From contig JAJRVA010000237.1 of the NCBI GenBank assembly GCA_024277485.1, positions 1 through 25,427 of the forward strand: DNA of 25,427 nt. The letters run 5' to 3'. The first letter of the stretch is position 1. Each line of letters begins with the position of its first letter. The position numbers and the translations under genes were made by a program. The notes under the pieces were generated by a model. It saw only the letters and a list, made by a program, of their open reading frames with translations, made no database searches and was not told the origin of the DNA. The DNA is from Deltaproteobacteria bacterium (lineage in GTDB: Bacteria > Desulfobacterota > Desulfobulbia > Desulfobulbales > Desulfobulbaceae). Shown piece after piece: positions 8,901 through 15,576 of this stretch.

Positions 8901-10694
8901 AATGGCAGGATCTGCGGCAGCTCCTGTTATCAGGGACTTGTCCGCCAGGGTAATGGTGGCGCTGCCGGCAACATACTGCCAGCCTGCAGGCAGAGTATCA
9001 GCGGCAATGATATTGTCCATGCTGAAGCCGAAGGAATCAATAACAATGGTATAGGTTGTCTGCGAGCCGACGGCGGTCGGGACAATGACCGGGTTGGCGG
9101 TCTTGGTGACCTGCAGGACCGAATTAACAAAGTCAGTGCCTGGTATGGTGGTATAGCCGACGTCAATGGCGGGACTTGCCGGCGGGGCTATGTCGGCATT
9201 CTGACCATAGGCCATGGAGTAAGGGCCGGTGCCCCATATATGGGCGCCGGAAAGGTCGCCGTCAACATTATCCCACACATACTGAGAATCCAGCCTGTTA
9301 AGCAGATAGGTAAGATCAGCAGTCCCGTCGTTGTCAAGATCAACGAATATGGTCGTATTGTCCCGTGCCGGTGTAACAAAGATTCCGGAATCCTCATAAT
9401 CTCCTGCAGTGACAGGGTAGGAACCCGGAGCCCATCCCATGAAATGTTCATCCTCGAGCAGGAAAGACGGCACCAGACTGTATCCCCAGTCATAGGTCCT
9501 GCTCTCCGCGTCAACTGAAGAAATGCCCCAGAACACATCACTGCCCTTAAAGTAGACGCCGGAATTCTGGGGAACATAGCTGCCGGTCTCCGCCTGAAAA
9601 GAAACCGTATCGCCTGCGGCAATGACAAACATGCCGGAGCCGGCCGAAGTCTCATAGTCAATAGTCAGGGAGGTGGCATGGGGGTTATGCAGGTAGATAT
9701 CAGTATTCCCTGCTGCAGCCCCGTCCACAGGCGCATAGTATTCATCATCCCATAACCCGCGGGGAAAGGCGCTGAATCCCCTCACCTCGTAGTTGCCACG
9801 GATGCTGCTGCCGATGACATACTGAACCTGAAGGGTGTTGGAAGCGTTGATGGTTGCCCCGGTATCAAGACTGTCACCGGGACAGAGAGAGCCCTGGTAT
9901 CCGCCGGCACCGTCTGCATCATCAAGCAGAAACACCTCACCGTCATTGAGGGTTACAGTACTCGTGTCGCCGGGATCAGCGCAGTCGCCGTCCCGGTTCT
10001 GGTCCAACTGGTCCGGCGTCCCGTCTCCGTCAAGGTCTACGGTGACAATAGTCCCGTTGCCGGTTGCCTGGATAAGGACAAAAACACGGGAAAAGTCGGT
10101 CAGGTTTTTGGGCGCGCTGCTCAAGTCTTCGCCAAAAGGGAGTATGTACGCAGTGAGCTGCGGCTTGACCGGATAGACCTCCCAGGCAATGGACTGGGTC
10201 GGGCCGACGGACTCGATCCAACTGGTCCGGGAGACCGTTGTGGCCCCGCCAGCCACGTAGATGATATCACGGCCGTCGTAATAGGGGCCGGCCCCGGTGA
10301 GCGGGATGGGGACGCCCCCGGGATCGGAAAAGGTATGAAAATCGCCGCTGCTGGCCAGCACCACGGTCTCATCCGCTGTGAGAGGGTTGTCCGGGTCGAA
10401 ATCATACCCGTCTTCCCAGTGGTCATAGTAGACCGTGGTGTTATCCGCCCATGCCGTGATGGTGATGATCGTGTGCATGGCGGTTCCCGTGGCCCCGAAC
10501 TGGGAGAAGATGCGGTACATCTCATCCTCGTCACCAGGAATGTAATACTTGGTATACCCGGCCGGTGCAGCGGCATGTGCTGAAACAGAAACACCGCACA
10601 GAAAAAGCATGAACGATAAAAAAATTTTTATCCAAAATAAGCCAGCGCTTTCTTTTATGTTCATTGCAGCGTGGGTGTCATGAGGAAAAGGCAT
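2919..10694 (-). CDS. Giant secreted multidomain protein with C-terminal C25 (gingipain-type) cysteine peptidase
   Basis: A protein of 2591 aa. I chose ATG 10694 because AGGTG lies eight bases upstream and a promoter sits just before it; ATG 10664 is an alternative, and the frame opens further upstream only through a TTG. The hydrophobic stretch ending VSVSAHA is a Sec signal peptide. After it comes a region resembling the N-terminal part of IgGFc-binding-like proteins (tentative), then DUF11-type repeats (roughly 8540-9120). Five SdrD B-like repeats follow (5458-7146), with a fibronectin-like segment and a basic linker after them. The last 346 residues (2922-3959) are a C25 peptidase domain with His in NYIGHAG (codon 3309-3311) and the nucleophile Cys in MTCIAGRFE (codon 3207-3209). 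The protein ends right after the domain (GDPAMTLH) with no type IX secretion tail, so how it crosses the outer membrane is unclear. It is followed ten bases later by the PqqD-like gene. Confidence 0.9.
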   Translation of the reverse strand: MPFPHDTHAAMNIKESAGLFWIKIFLSFMLFLCGVSVSAHAAAPAGYTKYYIPGDEDEMYRIFSQFGATGTAMHTIITITAWADNTTVYYDHWEDGYDFDPDNPLTADETVVLASSGDFHTFSDPGGVPIPLTGAGPYYDGRDIIYVAGGATTVSRTSWIESVGPTQSIAWEVYPVKPQLTAYILPFGEDLSSAPKNLTDFSRVFVLIQATGNGTIVTVDLDGDGTPDQLDQNRDGDCADPGDTSTVTLNDGEVFLLDDADGAGGYQGSLCPGDSLDTGATINASNTLQVQYVIGSSIRGNYEVRGFSAFPRGLWDDEYYAPVDGAAAGNTDIYLHNPHATSLTIDYETSAGSGMFVIAAGDTVSFQAETGSYVPQNSGVYFKGSDVFWGISSVDAESRTYDWGYSLVPSFLLEDEHFMGWAPGSYPVTAGDYEDSGIFVTPARDNTTIFVDLDNDGTADLTYLLNRLDSQYVWDNVDGDLSGAHIWGTGPYSMAYGQNADIAPPASPAIDVGYTTIPGTDFVNSVLQVTKTANPVIVPTAVGSQTTYTIVIDSFGFSMDNIIAADTLPAGWQYVAGSATITLADKSLITGAAADPAIAGSVLTWSAATLGSMAENQQIIITFTAQIDGTVTFSAGDLTRNFVEVAGTRTVGGITQTFTTTDSAFNSFGDMTVTKASSGIDPLYPGDRFTYTVTVSNPITAASDLTGINIYDPLPAGTGYVAGSSQVSAPQNPLRITEYYIGTGSFVGNTYDLTLNQDLAADYFVIIQGSDGSGGSTGNRGPDENYAALTADPFGTGDLALSGATDVITLSRGNSVDGWVGVVTVVEALGDQSGSGFSLLDVQRVAHTGTTTSGSDISGTSWTDVNQVMLMGGFNGAGCDTAETGRANQTVCFARIWPSGTNTINWTRDNTVTTLSSATSTVMVVEWGADWGVQRVNVTGANGGNGADATGEYNTAAIIPVARDNTWVWGTGHTDDNGLGDGAEGVLVTLGDGVNQNASETLVAVATEYGGTAIDFEVYALTHADLAVDYRFKADGDTADLTVDVPVDSATSNRMALAYNGQNGTGTAYPRPMFSARYLSDTTVRLERRRSGQAFPAWIQGIDFSSIYSQITTPAGNQPNFVSSGDGFVLQPGQSLVLTFDVTVDDPLDVGIASITNVASANTNEITLPVDAQVTNIVVNPSSGSGTVGNRIWLDTDGNGSQDAGEGGLANVTVVLRDLFGTPVATAITDSNGYYLFSGVPPGAGYYVEVTGGLPAGLAQSAPAGRSDDRTDAFNLAAGQTYSGANIGYAPSAGTATLGNLVWSDADGNGTRDVGEPGLSGVTVRIYLDTGDGIFDPAVDTLVDTTASAADGSYLFTGITASGTEDYFVYVDETQAALSGYTATTGASPLNVNVNGGDVLLNNDFGFQPPAGSSFTIQDRVWYDANADGSDTGESGIAGVTVVLLDGSRNVVATAITDSNGNFSFAGVPGSGNYTVRISDTGGVLANYYGTTASAVAGEFDIVNLSADTTGIHFGYNLSATIGDTVFNDLDGNGIRDAGEPGIGGITVDIYTDTDGDGQIGAGDTLQATLTTGSDGSYLFTGLADGDYIISIASPPSGYTFTGTDSDPGSAGDQLAASVSSGSTSLDTDFGYLALVPRTVSGTIWDDTNSDGVIDPSETGMAGVTVELQQGGATIASTTTDSGGSYSFTGIPSGIYTVVLTDTLGILNGYDPTFEKSVGTGGPFDNQEAADLTGGDLNDIHFGFNKPVPTLAVISGFRALNESGRMVLEWNTASEVGTVGFYLQRFDRTTGRFVSVNKKILPGLLHSPQGGVYRYVDEGVTPGPHTYRLVEVEMGGGERLHGPFSVNPVAVSSLRVSSVAGFSLAGTNLRNFTSAPRALKQAKKRVFAAQQKARSRTGKKFSRPTRLKFSTQSRGLHYISAAEIASGLARPEKLILRKIDKGHLQLTNRGQVVRTWPGEDGLYFFAEKTDSVYTGDNVYRLRLLKKRSLNRRQPGSLYSAMAPPVPVDNQTYIETAHSEKDNWALTALFNDPEADYWLWDYVFAGYGSKSFPVSSPGVSADGRAGLTVYFQGATDTPGVRDHHALIRINGYDAGETVWDGATAHSVTLEIDQWQLNEGENTVEIIGILEPGVPYSLFYVDSIDLRYNRYYRAVNNELYCRGDTNTTITVDNFTTPDIQVFDISNPLRPARLENVLIDEVAGIYRATFMPASPESEYLVTTFDTAVTVVDIRLDNSSFMKKKSNGADYVIIAPSEFMATAERLASFRELQGLRTMIVDLEDIYDAFSHGMVTPHAIRSFLRAAYKQWEIPPRYIVIAGNGTYDYKNNMGLGDNLVPPVMVATENGLFASDTFLADVRGEDGVPEMAIGRIPASDATEFAVFVNKMIDYELASAGPWMRRVTLLADNPDEGGNFTRDSDQMADLAPAGSLTEKIYLGDQTLANARALLRDSLNQGSLLVNYIGHAGLDRLATEGLLTSDDVPGLVNAERLPFMAAMTCIAGRFEIPGFDTLAKKLLFLESGGINGLWGSTGYSYNDQAVQLNRHLFNNLFTGGQKRVGDSIRKALADQYDSMGGYGELLDIYNLLGDPAMTLH
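5458..7146 (-). repeat. Five tandem SdrD B-like (Ca-binding Ig-like) repeats in the large secreted protein
   Basis: Five modules share the order V/I-W/F-x-D-x-(D/N)-x-(D/N)-G, then a Glu-containing turn (such as AGEGGL, VGEPGL or AGEPGI), a V-T-V strand, and 'DG/SNG-x-Y/F-x-F-x-G'. They begin near 7145, 6812, 6450, 6138 and 5785. The DxDGNG-type loops are expected to bind calcium and stiffen a rod. They differ enough that they are old protein repeats, not a recent DNA duplication. Confidence 0.8.
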
Positions 10695-10736
10695 CTGATC
10701 GGCACCTGCGAGGTTAATAAAAACGATTCCTAATAA

Positions 10737-10765
10737 AATATAGGTTATACGAAACAATAATTCAA
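10737..10765 (-). promoter_or_regulatory. Predicted promoter of the peptidase-PqqD-radical SAM-peptide-kinase operon
   Basis: On the minus strand TTGAAT (10760-10765, 4/6) is followed after 17 bases by TATATT (10737-10742, 5/6) in an AT-rich island that stands out from the surroundings. Transcription would start near 10730, about 36 bases before ATG 10694. This argues against the upstream TTG at 10757 as the translation start. Confidence 0.6.
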
Positions 10766-10811
10766 GAACAAATTTCTGATATACTGCAGGCTCTGCAACG
10801 GCCAGGCCAAT

Positions 10812-11684
10812 CTACGACTCCACCACCTTCATGATCGCCGCAAAGTCCGCGTCAGCAAGGCCCTGTGCCATGCCCTCACCGTAAAGATTGCGAAGCGTTT
10901 CCCCTACCCTGGCCGTCATGCCGGCTGCCTGCGCGGTCTCCAGTATAAAGTTCAGGTCCTTGAACATGTGCTTGAACGGGAACTGGACAGGATATTCACC
11001 AGACCTGAACATGTCCGCTTTCATGGTGAACAGTCCGCATCCAAGAGGTCCTGCGAGCACGGTTTCCAGAACGGTCTCCCTTGCCAGGCCGCATTTCTCA
11101 CCAAGGGCCAGGGCTTCCGCCAGGCCGCTGACCATGGTGCACAGGAGCAGGTTTACCACCATCTTCATGCTGGATGCCGCACCCGCCTCTCCACAGTATA
11201 TTACTTTCTTGCCCATGGCGAGGAAGGCGGGCTCAAGGGACTCGACGACCTCGACAGGACCGCCGGCCAGGATGACCAGGGTGCCGTCGGTGGCAGGTTT
11301 TTTCGATCCGGAAACCGGGGCATCCACGAGGACAACACCCCGGTCCCTGAGCTGCCGGTCAAATTTTTTGGTATACGCCGGGGAGACCGTGCTCATATTG
11401 ACAACAGTCGCACATTTTGAGCCATCAGCCAGGAGTCCATCTTCCCCCTGCAGAACACCATCAATCGCATCCGGTCCGGTCAGCATGAGAATAACAGTCT
11501 CATTGCTCCTGCCCACCTCCAGGGGGGACGGAACCACAGCCGCCCCGGCCTCCTTGAGAGCGGCTGACTTTGCCCCGGTCCGGTTGTACACGGTCAGGCT
11601 GAAGCCTCCTCGAATAAGATTTTCAGCCATGGGCACTCCCATTATACCAAGTCCGATAAAGCCGATTTTTTTATTCCTGTTCAT
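10812..11684 (-). CDS. NAD(P)-dependent beta-hydroxyacid dehydrogenase (3-hydroxyisobutyrate dehydrogenase / GLYR-like)
   Basis: A 290-aa cytoplasmic oxidoreductase of the beta-hydroxyacid dehydrogenase family. The dinucleotide-binding loop is GLGIMGVPMAENL near residue 11. The substrate-binding stretch DAPVSGSKKPATDGTL and the catalytic segment GAASSMKMVVN (Lys and Asn four apart) are all in place. The 'SGSKKPA-DGTL' form resembles the glyoxylate / succinic semialdehyde reductase (GLYR/GHBDH) branch more than true 3-hydroxyisobutyrate dehydrogenases, so the substrate is probably a small aldehyde acid; this cannot be fixed from sequence. The length is normal. The ATG at 11684 has a GGGAG-type ribosome binding site. 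The gene stands alone, divergent from the ACT-DUF711 operon, and its stop precedes the next operon's promoter region by about 45 bases with no clear terminator. Confidence 0.9.
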   Translation of the reverse strand: MNRNKKIGFIGLGIMGVPMAENLIRGGFSLTVYNRTGAKSAALKEAGAAVVPSPLEVGRSNETVILMLTGPDAIDGVLQGEDGLLADGSKCATVVNMSTVSPAYTKKFDRQLRDRGVVLVDAPVSGSKKPATDGTLVILAGGPVEVVESLEPAFLAMGKKVIYCGEAGAASSMKMVVNLLLCTMVSGLAEALALGEKCGLARETVLETVLAGPLGCGLFTMKADMFRSGEYPVQFPFKHMFKDLNFILETAQAAGMTARVGETLRNLYGEGMAQGLADADFAAIMKVVES

Positions 11685-11749
11685 ACCTGCTCCCTCTGTC
11701 TGATTAACCCGTATATTTCACCGCACAAACAACTCGCCTGGAAAAGAAC

Positions 11750-11778
11750 TTGCCACTCTATCGTAGACTTTATAGAAT
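11750..11778 (+). promoter_or_regulatory. Predicted promoter of the ACT-DUF711-YqaA operon
   Basis: TTGCCA (11750-11755, 5/6) and TAGAAT (11773-11778, 5/6) are separated by 17 bases. Transcription would start near 11785 and leave a leader of about 130 bases before ATG 11919. I found no riboswitch-like structure in that leader. Confidence 0.55.
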
Positions 11779-11918
11779 TCTCTGGCAATTGAAAATCCAT
11801 GCTGTTCATGCCCGTGGCAAGGAAAATCCAGCCCACAGTACCTGGCTCGGCAATATTCCGCACAAGTGAAAGATTCCAGGCACACGCTGTCCGTGCGCCG
11901 TCCGGCAAGAGGAACGTG

Positions 11919-12206
11919 ATGAAGAAAAAGAAAAAGCATATCATTGTAACGGTAATCGGCAGGGATGAAGTCGGGATTGTTGCCAAAATCGCCACCACCA
12001 TGGCGCAGCACAACATAAACATAATCGACATCAACCAGAAGATCCTGGGAAACGAGATCTTTGCCATGACGCTCCTTGCCGACAGGATACAGTCCAGCCT
12101 CTCCCTGCCCGAGATTACGGAACGACTGAACGAATCCGTAAAAGACATGTCTCTCAAGGTTACGGTCCAGGATTCGGAAGTCTTTCAGTACATGCACAGG
12201 GTATAG
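11919..12206 (+). CDS. ACT domain protein (UPF0237 type)
   Basis: A 95-aa protein made almost entirely of one ACT domain: a first strand HIIVTVIGRDEVGIVAKIA, a helix, then NIIDINQKILGNEIFAMTLL and a second beta-alpha-beta half. ACT domains bind amino acids or similar small ligands and usually dimerise. The frame is open further upstream, but ATG 11919 gives the family's usual length of about 90 residues and has AGAGGA seven bases before it, so I reject the longer version starting at 11799. The next gene, nine bases on, is a DUF711/UPF0210 protein; this two-gene order is conserved in many bacteria, including streptococci. The pairing suggests a ligand-sensing partner for the DUF711 protein, but no biochemical role is established to my knowledge. 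Confidence 0.9.
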   Translation: MKKKKKHIIVTVIGRDEVGIVAKIATTMAQHNINIIDINQKILGNEIFAMTLLADRIQSSLSLPEITERLNESVKDMSLKVTVQDSEVFQYMHRV

Positions 12207-12215
12207 GGGCCGGCC

Positions 12216-13580
12216 ATGAAATTTTCGAGCGAAGAAATACTTGAAACCGTCGGCATGATCGCCGAAGACAAGCTGGATATCAGGACAGTGACACTCGGCA
12301 TCTCCCTGCTTGACTGTTCTGATCCCGATCCGGCGGTCTGCGCCCGCAAGGTGCGGGAAAAAATACTGACCAGGGCAGCAAAGCTGAGTGAAAAAACAGA
12401 ATTAGTTGCCGCCGAGTACGGTCTGCCCATCATCAACAAGCGGATCAGTCTTACCCCCCTGTCCCTGGTTGTCCCGGTGGCGGACCCTGCCGCCTTTATC
12501 GAAGTGGCGACAGCTGTTGACCGGGCGGCGGCCGAGCTTGGTGTTGATTTTATCGGGGGCTATACGGCAATGATCCAGAAAGGGGAGACATCCATCGACA
12601 GGGCCCTGATCGCTGCCATGCCGGAGGTGCTCGCCACAACCCGTCGTTTCTGTGGTTCCGTCGTCCTGGCATCCACGAAATCCGGAATCAACATGGACGG
12701 CTGCTACACCATGAGCCGGGTTATGAAAAAGGCTGCCGGGCGCACGGCGGACCAGGACGGCATCGGCTGCGCCAAACTGGTTCTCTTTGCCAACCCGGTG
12801 GAGGACAACCCGTTCATGGCCGGCGCCTTTTACGGAACCGGGGAGAGCGAAAGCTCCATCCTCGTCGGAGTAAGCGGCCCCGGGGCCGTGCGCCGCGCCC
12901 TGCAGAATCTCGGCTCTGACGCCGACCTGGGACAGGTAGCCGAGGCCATTAAAAAAAGCGCCTTCAAGATCACCCGGGCAGGGGAACTGGTGGGCAGGGA
13001 GATGGCCGGGCAGCTTGGTGTTTCCTTCGGCAACCTTGACCTTTCCCTTGCCCCCACGCCGGCAGAAGGCGACTCGGTGGGACAGATACTCGAAACCATG
13101 GGGATTGCCATGCCTGGAGCACCCGGCTCCACGGCAGCCCTGATGATGCTGAACGATGCTGTAAAAAAGGGAGGCCTCTTTGCCTCATCCTCTGTGGGCG
13201 GCCTTTCAGGCGCCTTTATCCCGGTGAGCGAAGACGCGTCCATGATAAAAGCTGCCAGGGCCGGCGCCATGACCATTGAAAAACTTGAGGCAATGACCAG
13301 TGTCTGCTCGGTGGGACTTGACATGATTGCCATTCCCGGCGCAACCAGCGCGGAAACGCTGGCAGCTGTCATTGCCGATGAAATGGCCATCGGCTGCGCC
13401 AACAACAAGACAACCGCGGTAAGGATAATCCCGGCGCCGGGAAAAAAAGTGGGGGATTCCGTCCACTTCGGCGGCCTGCTGGGGGAAGCCCCTGTGATGG
13501 CTGTAAGTCGGGTTTCCGCCGACACTTTTGTCAGGCGCGGCGGCCGCATCCCCGCGCCTCTGCAGGCGCTGACAAACTGA
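12216..13580 (+). CDS. PFL / DUF711 (UPF0210) family protein
   Basis: A 454-aa protein, full length for the UPF0210/DUF711 family. It begins MKFSSEEILETVGMI and holds the family's typical conserved blocks: DIRTVTLGISLLDC near the N-terminus, the glycine-rich FIGGYTAMIQKG, CGSVVLASTKSGINMDGC and the C-terminal HFGGLLGEAPVM. The family is named for a resemblance to glycyl radical (pyruvate formate-lyase) proteins, but I see no clear glycyl-radical loop, and the function is not established. It follows the ACT gene by nine bases and is followed by the YqaA-like gene after ten bases, so the three form one transcription unit. Cytoplasmic; no signal or membrane segments. Family assignment is firm; the role is unknown. 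Confidence 0.93.
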   Translation: MKFSSEEILETVGMIAEDKLDIRTVTLGISLLDCSDPDPAVCARKVREKILTRAAKLSEKTELVAAEYGLPIINKRISLTPLSLVVPVADPAAFIEVATAVDRAAAELGVDFIGGYTAMIQKGETSIDRALIAAMPEVLATTRRFCGSVVLASTKSGINMDGCYTMSRVMKKAAGRTADQDGIGCAKLVLFANPVEDNPFMAGAFYGTGESESSILVGVSGPGAVRRALQNLGSDADLGQVAEAIKKSAFKITRAGELVGREMAGQLGVSFGNLDLSLAPTPAEGDSVGQILETMGIAMPGAPGSTAALMMLNDAVKKGGLFASSSVGGLSGAFIPVSEDASMIKAARAGAMTIEKLEAMTSVCSVGLDMIAIPGATSAETLAAVIADEMAIGCANNKTTAVRIIPAPGKKVGDSVHFGGLLGEAPVMAVSRVSADTFVRRGGRIPAPLQALTN

Positions 13581-13590
13581 CCCCTTTTCC

Positions 13591-14043
13591 GTGACAGATT
13601 TCTTCATCAACCACGGCTATCCGGCGCTGTTTTTCCTGAGTTTCCTGGCAGCAACTGTTGTTCCGCTGGGTTCCGAATGGCTGCTGATCGCCCTGCTTCT
13701 CCAGGGTCTTGATCCAAAAGCACTGGTTGTCTTTGCCACGGCCGGCAATACCCTGGGGGCCTGCACCACTTACTGGATTGGGCTTTGGGGCGGGCCGCTC
13801 GTCATCGGCAAGATCCTCGGGATCAGCGAACAGGAGAGGCAACGGGCGGAAATCCTGTACAACAGGCACGGATCCTGGTCCCTGCTTCTCTCCTGGCTTC
13901 CCGTTATAGGCGACCCGCTCTGTCTGGCCGGCGGTATGCTGCGGGTAAGCTTTGTCCGGTTTCTGTTGCTTGTCCTCTGCGGCAAACTGGCCCGGTATAT
14001 TACCGTCAGCCTGATCACCCTGAAGATAATGCCCCTTTACTGA
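13591..14043 (+). CDS. YqaA-type (DedA/SNARE-associated) inner-membrane protein
   Basis: A 150-aa hydrophobic protein with about four membrane segments. The first half contains GYPALFFLSFLAATVVPLGSEW followed by a long hydrophobic helix and the AGNTLGACTTYWIG motif typical of the YqaA branch of the DedA/VTT superfamily. The second half has WLPVIGDPLCLAGG, the re-entrant loop region with Pro, Gly and Asp seen in this superfamily. DedA-type proteins help flip or maintain membrane lipids such as undecaprenyl phosphate; a role for YqaA itself is not established. The start is GTG at 13591, ten bases after the DUF711 stop, with no good ribosome binding site, so translational coupling is likely. Its 3' end overlaps the convergent gene on the minus strand by seven bases (14037-14043). 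Confidence 0.85.
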   Translation: MTDFFINHGYPALFFLSFLAATVVPLGSEWLLIALLLQGLDPKALVVFATAGNTLGACTTYWIGLWGGPLVIGKILGISEQERQRAEILYNRHGSWSLLLSWLPVIGDPLCLAGGMLRVSFVRFLLLVLCGKLARYITVSLITLKIMPLY

Positions 14044-14429
14044 TTGATATCGTCGCAGACATGGGTGTCGGACTCCTCATACTCCTCCACCATGGGCATA
14101 TCAGGCATCACGCCCCGCATCAGTTCACCGCATCTCTTCATCTCCAGCAGAACAGGATTCTTTGCCATTTCCCTGCCGAACGCGATGGCTTTTTTCTGCG
14201 CCTTGTCCCGCTTTCCTTGAGCACACAGGGCTTTTATTTCAGCATCAAACTTGTTGGAACGCTGTTCAATCGCTTTCAAGTCCGCCTGGTCGATCTTTTC
14301 CATGCAGGCCTGCACCTTCTGGGCCTGCATCATCATCTTCTGCATGTCCTCTTCGTTCATGTTTTGAAAATTCTGCGCAACAGCGCAGACAGGCAGCAAA
14401 ACAAACATGACAACAGCCAAAACTTTCAT
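14037..14429 (-). CDS. Small secreted (periplasmic) four-cysteine protein, unknown function
   Basis: A 130-aa protein. Starting at ATG 14429, which has a strong AGGAGGGAAG ribosome binding site, it begins MKVLAVVMFVLLPVCAVA, a clean Sec signal peptide with cleavage expected after Ala. A longer reading back to 14486 would bury this signal, so I reject it. The mature part is helical and rich in Met, Lys and Gln (NEEDMQKMMMQAQKVQ), with four Cys (in ACMEK, LCAQG, RCGEL and HVCDD) that could form two disulfides. It ends with an acidic tail. I do not recognise the family by function; similar small periplasmic proteins exist in proteobacteria. It is convergent with the YqaA-like gene and separated by about 120 bases from the metallophosphoesterase gene upstream. 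Confidence 0.75.
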   Translation of the reverse strand: MKVLAVVMFVLLPVCAVAQNFQNMNEEDMQKMMMQAQKVQACMEKIDQADLKAIEQRSNKFDAEIKALCAQGKRDKAQKKAIAFGREMAKNPVLLEMKRCGELMRGVMPDMPMVEEYEESDTHVCDDINQ

Positions 14430-14549
14430 CAATCTTCCCTCCTGATTTTTTTCTGGATCACGGTCACAGCACCTGAAAACAGGCACACCAAAAATTTTTT
14501 CTTTTATTACAGCTTGTTAACCCGCGCCAGGAACCACATACCTGACAAC

Positions 14550-15173
14550 TCAACCCCTGGGCATCATTCCCCAGTTCCATACCTTTAAGGGGGTTTTCCC
14601 TGACAGGGGAAAGATAGTGACCTCCATTTCGGGCAGGTAAAGTATCATACAGGTATGATTGAATTGCGTACTGCCCGGGTTAATGACCAGGGTACGGCCC
14701 AGCTTTTCAGTAAAGACCTGGTGCGTATGCCCCACAACCAGGACATCAAACTTATACTTCTCTATCTGATCGGCCCATTGTTTCTTCCTGTCTATCATAA
14801 TATTTTCATACTGATCCAGCAAGCTAATCCCCTGGACCATGGAACCCGGGGGGCTTGCATGCACCATGTATACATGTTTCCCCGCAATGGTTGCTTCCCA
14901 GGTGGCCGGCAACGTGGCTAAAAATTGATACACCCGAGTGTCATGCCTGACAGACGGCTTGTCCAGGAACCAGGCCTCATGGTTTCCCCGGATCACGGTG
15001 CAGTCCGCTTCAGCAAGCAGGGCAACAGTCTGTTCCAGGTCCGAGCCATAGCCGGCCGTATCTCCCGCACAGAGGATATGGTCCACGCCCTTGTCCCGGA
15101 AAATCGACAGTGCCTCTGCCAGGGGTTCGGGAGCAGCATGAACATCACTGATCAACCCTATCCGCACAGACAC
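14550..15173 (-). CDS. Metallophosphoesterase (YfcE-like calcineurin-type phosphodiesterase)
   Basis: A 207-aa enzyme of the calcineurin-like metallophosphoesterase family, with the full set of metal ligands: DVH near residue 10, GDTAGYG near residue 37, GNHE near residue 63, a His in MVHASP and GHTH near residue 149. Family members hydrolyse phosphodiesters or phosphomonoesters using two metal ions. The small single-domain size suggests a YfcE/MJ0936-type phosphodiesterase, whose physiological substrate is usually unknown. The start is GTG at 15173, just after GGCGGGAG; a second GTG at 15167 is equally possible. The 181 bases upstream (15174-15354) hold no gene that I can support. The gene may be a separate unit or read through from the S4 gene; I see only a weak TATACT-like -10 in that gap. 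Confidence 0.88.
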   Translation of the reverse strand: MSVRIGLISDVHAAPEPLAEALSIFRDKGVDHILCAGDTAGYGSDLEQTVALLAEADCTVIRGNHEAWFLDKPSVRHDTRVYQFLATLPATWEATIAGKHVYMVHASPPGSMVQGISLLDQYENIMIDRKKQWADQIEKYKFDVLVVGHTHQVFTEKLGRTLVINPGSTQFNHTCMILYLPEMEVTIFPLSGKTPLKVWNWGMMPRG

Positions 15174-15354
15174 GATCTCCCGCCTTCACAAGCCGTCCCA
15201 GGCACCCCATCTATGCGCAGTCGCATTCTGCCGTAGAGAGAGACTCTAACAACAGAACATGCCTGCGCAGATCTGTGGCACCTGTGCCGGCTTGCACGAT
15301 TTCAGTATAAAAGTCTACAGCCATCCACCCTGTGATCAGTTACCCGCCTTCACG

Positions 15355-15576
15355 CTATGCGGCGGCAACCAGAAATTTTTCCCCTGCAAACTCGACCATA
15401 TCCCCGCAAACGATTTTTTTCCTCTTGCGGGTTTCCACTTCACCGTTCACCCGCACATGACCCTCCGCAACCGCGAACTTGGCCTCACCACCGCTGGCAA
15501 CCATGTTTTCCAGCTTCAGCAGCTTGTACAACTCAATGGGTTCCTGCCGTATCTGCACTGTTCTGATATTTTCCAT
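15355..15576 (-). CDS. S4-domain RNA-binding protein (YbcJ-like)
   Basis: A 73-aa protein consisting of one S4 RNA-binding domain of the YbcJ type. The core reads ELYKLLKLENMVASGGEAK, then VRVNGEVETRKRKKI, and finishes with a short strand VEFAGEKFLV. The 'GEAK...G.V.VNGEVETRKRKKI..GD.V' pattern is diagnostic of this group. Such proteins bind structured RNA and are linked to ribosomes, but the target is unknown. I chose ATG 15576, which overlaps the upstream stop as TGATG and has GAAGGTG seven bases before it. A GTG three bases earlier (15579) would also work. The overlap with the upstream gene shows co-transcription and probably coupled translation. Confidence 0.9.
   Translation of the reverse strand: MENIRTVQIRQEPIELYKLLKLENMVASGGEAKFAVAEGHVRVNGEVETRKRKKIVCGDMVEFAGEKFLVAAA

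Noticed and set aside
10695..10757. Start of the giant peptidase at TTG 10757
   Set aside because: The predicted transcription start (about 10730) lies downstream of it, and the signal peptide fits a start at 10694 or 10664.
11799..11918. 40-residue N-terminal extension of the ACT protein
   Set aside because: It lacks a ribosome binding site, would make the protein longer than its family, and the ATG at 11919 has a good site.
12830..13549. 239-codon minus-strand frame
   Set aside because: It is the mirror of the DUF711 gene, with a Ser/Pro/Ala-rich product without any domain.
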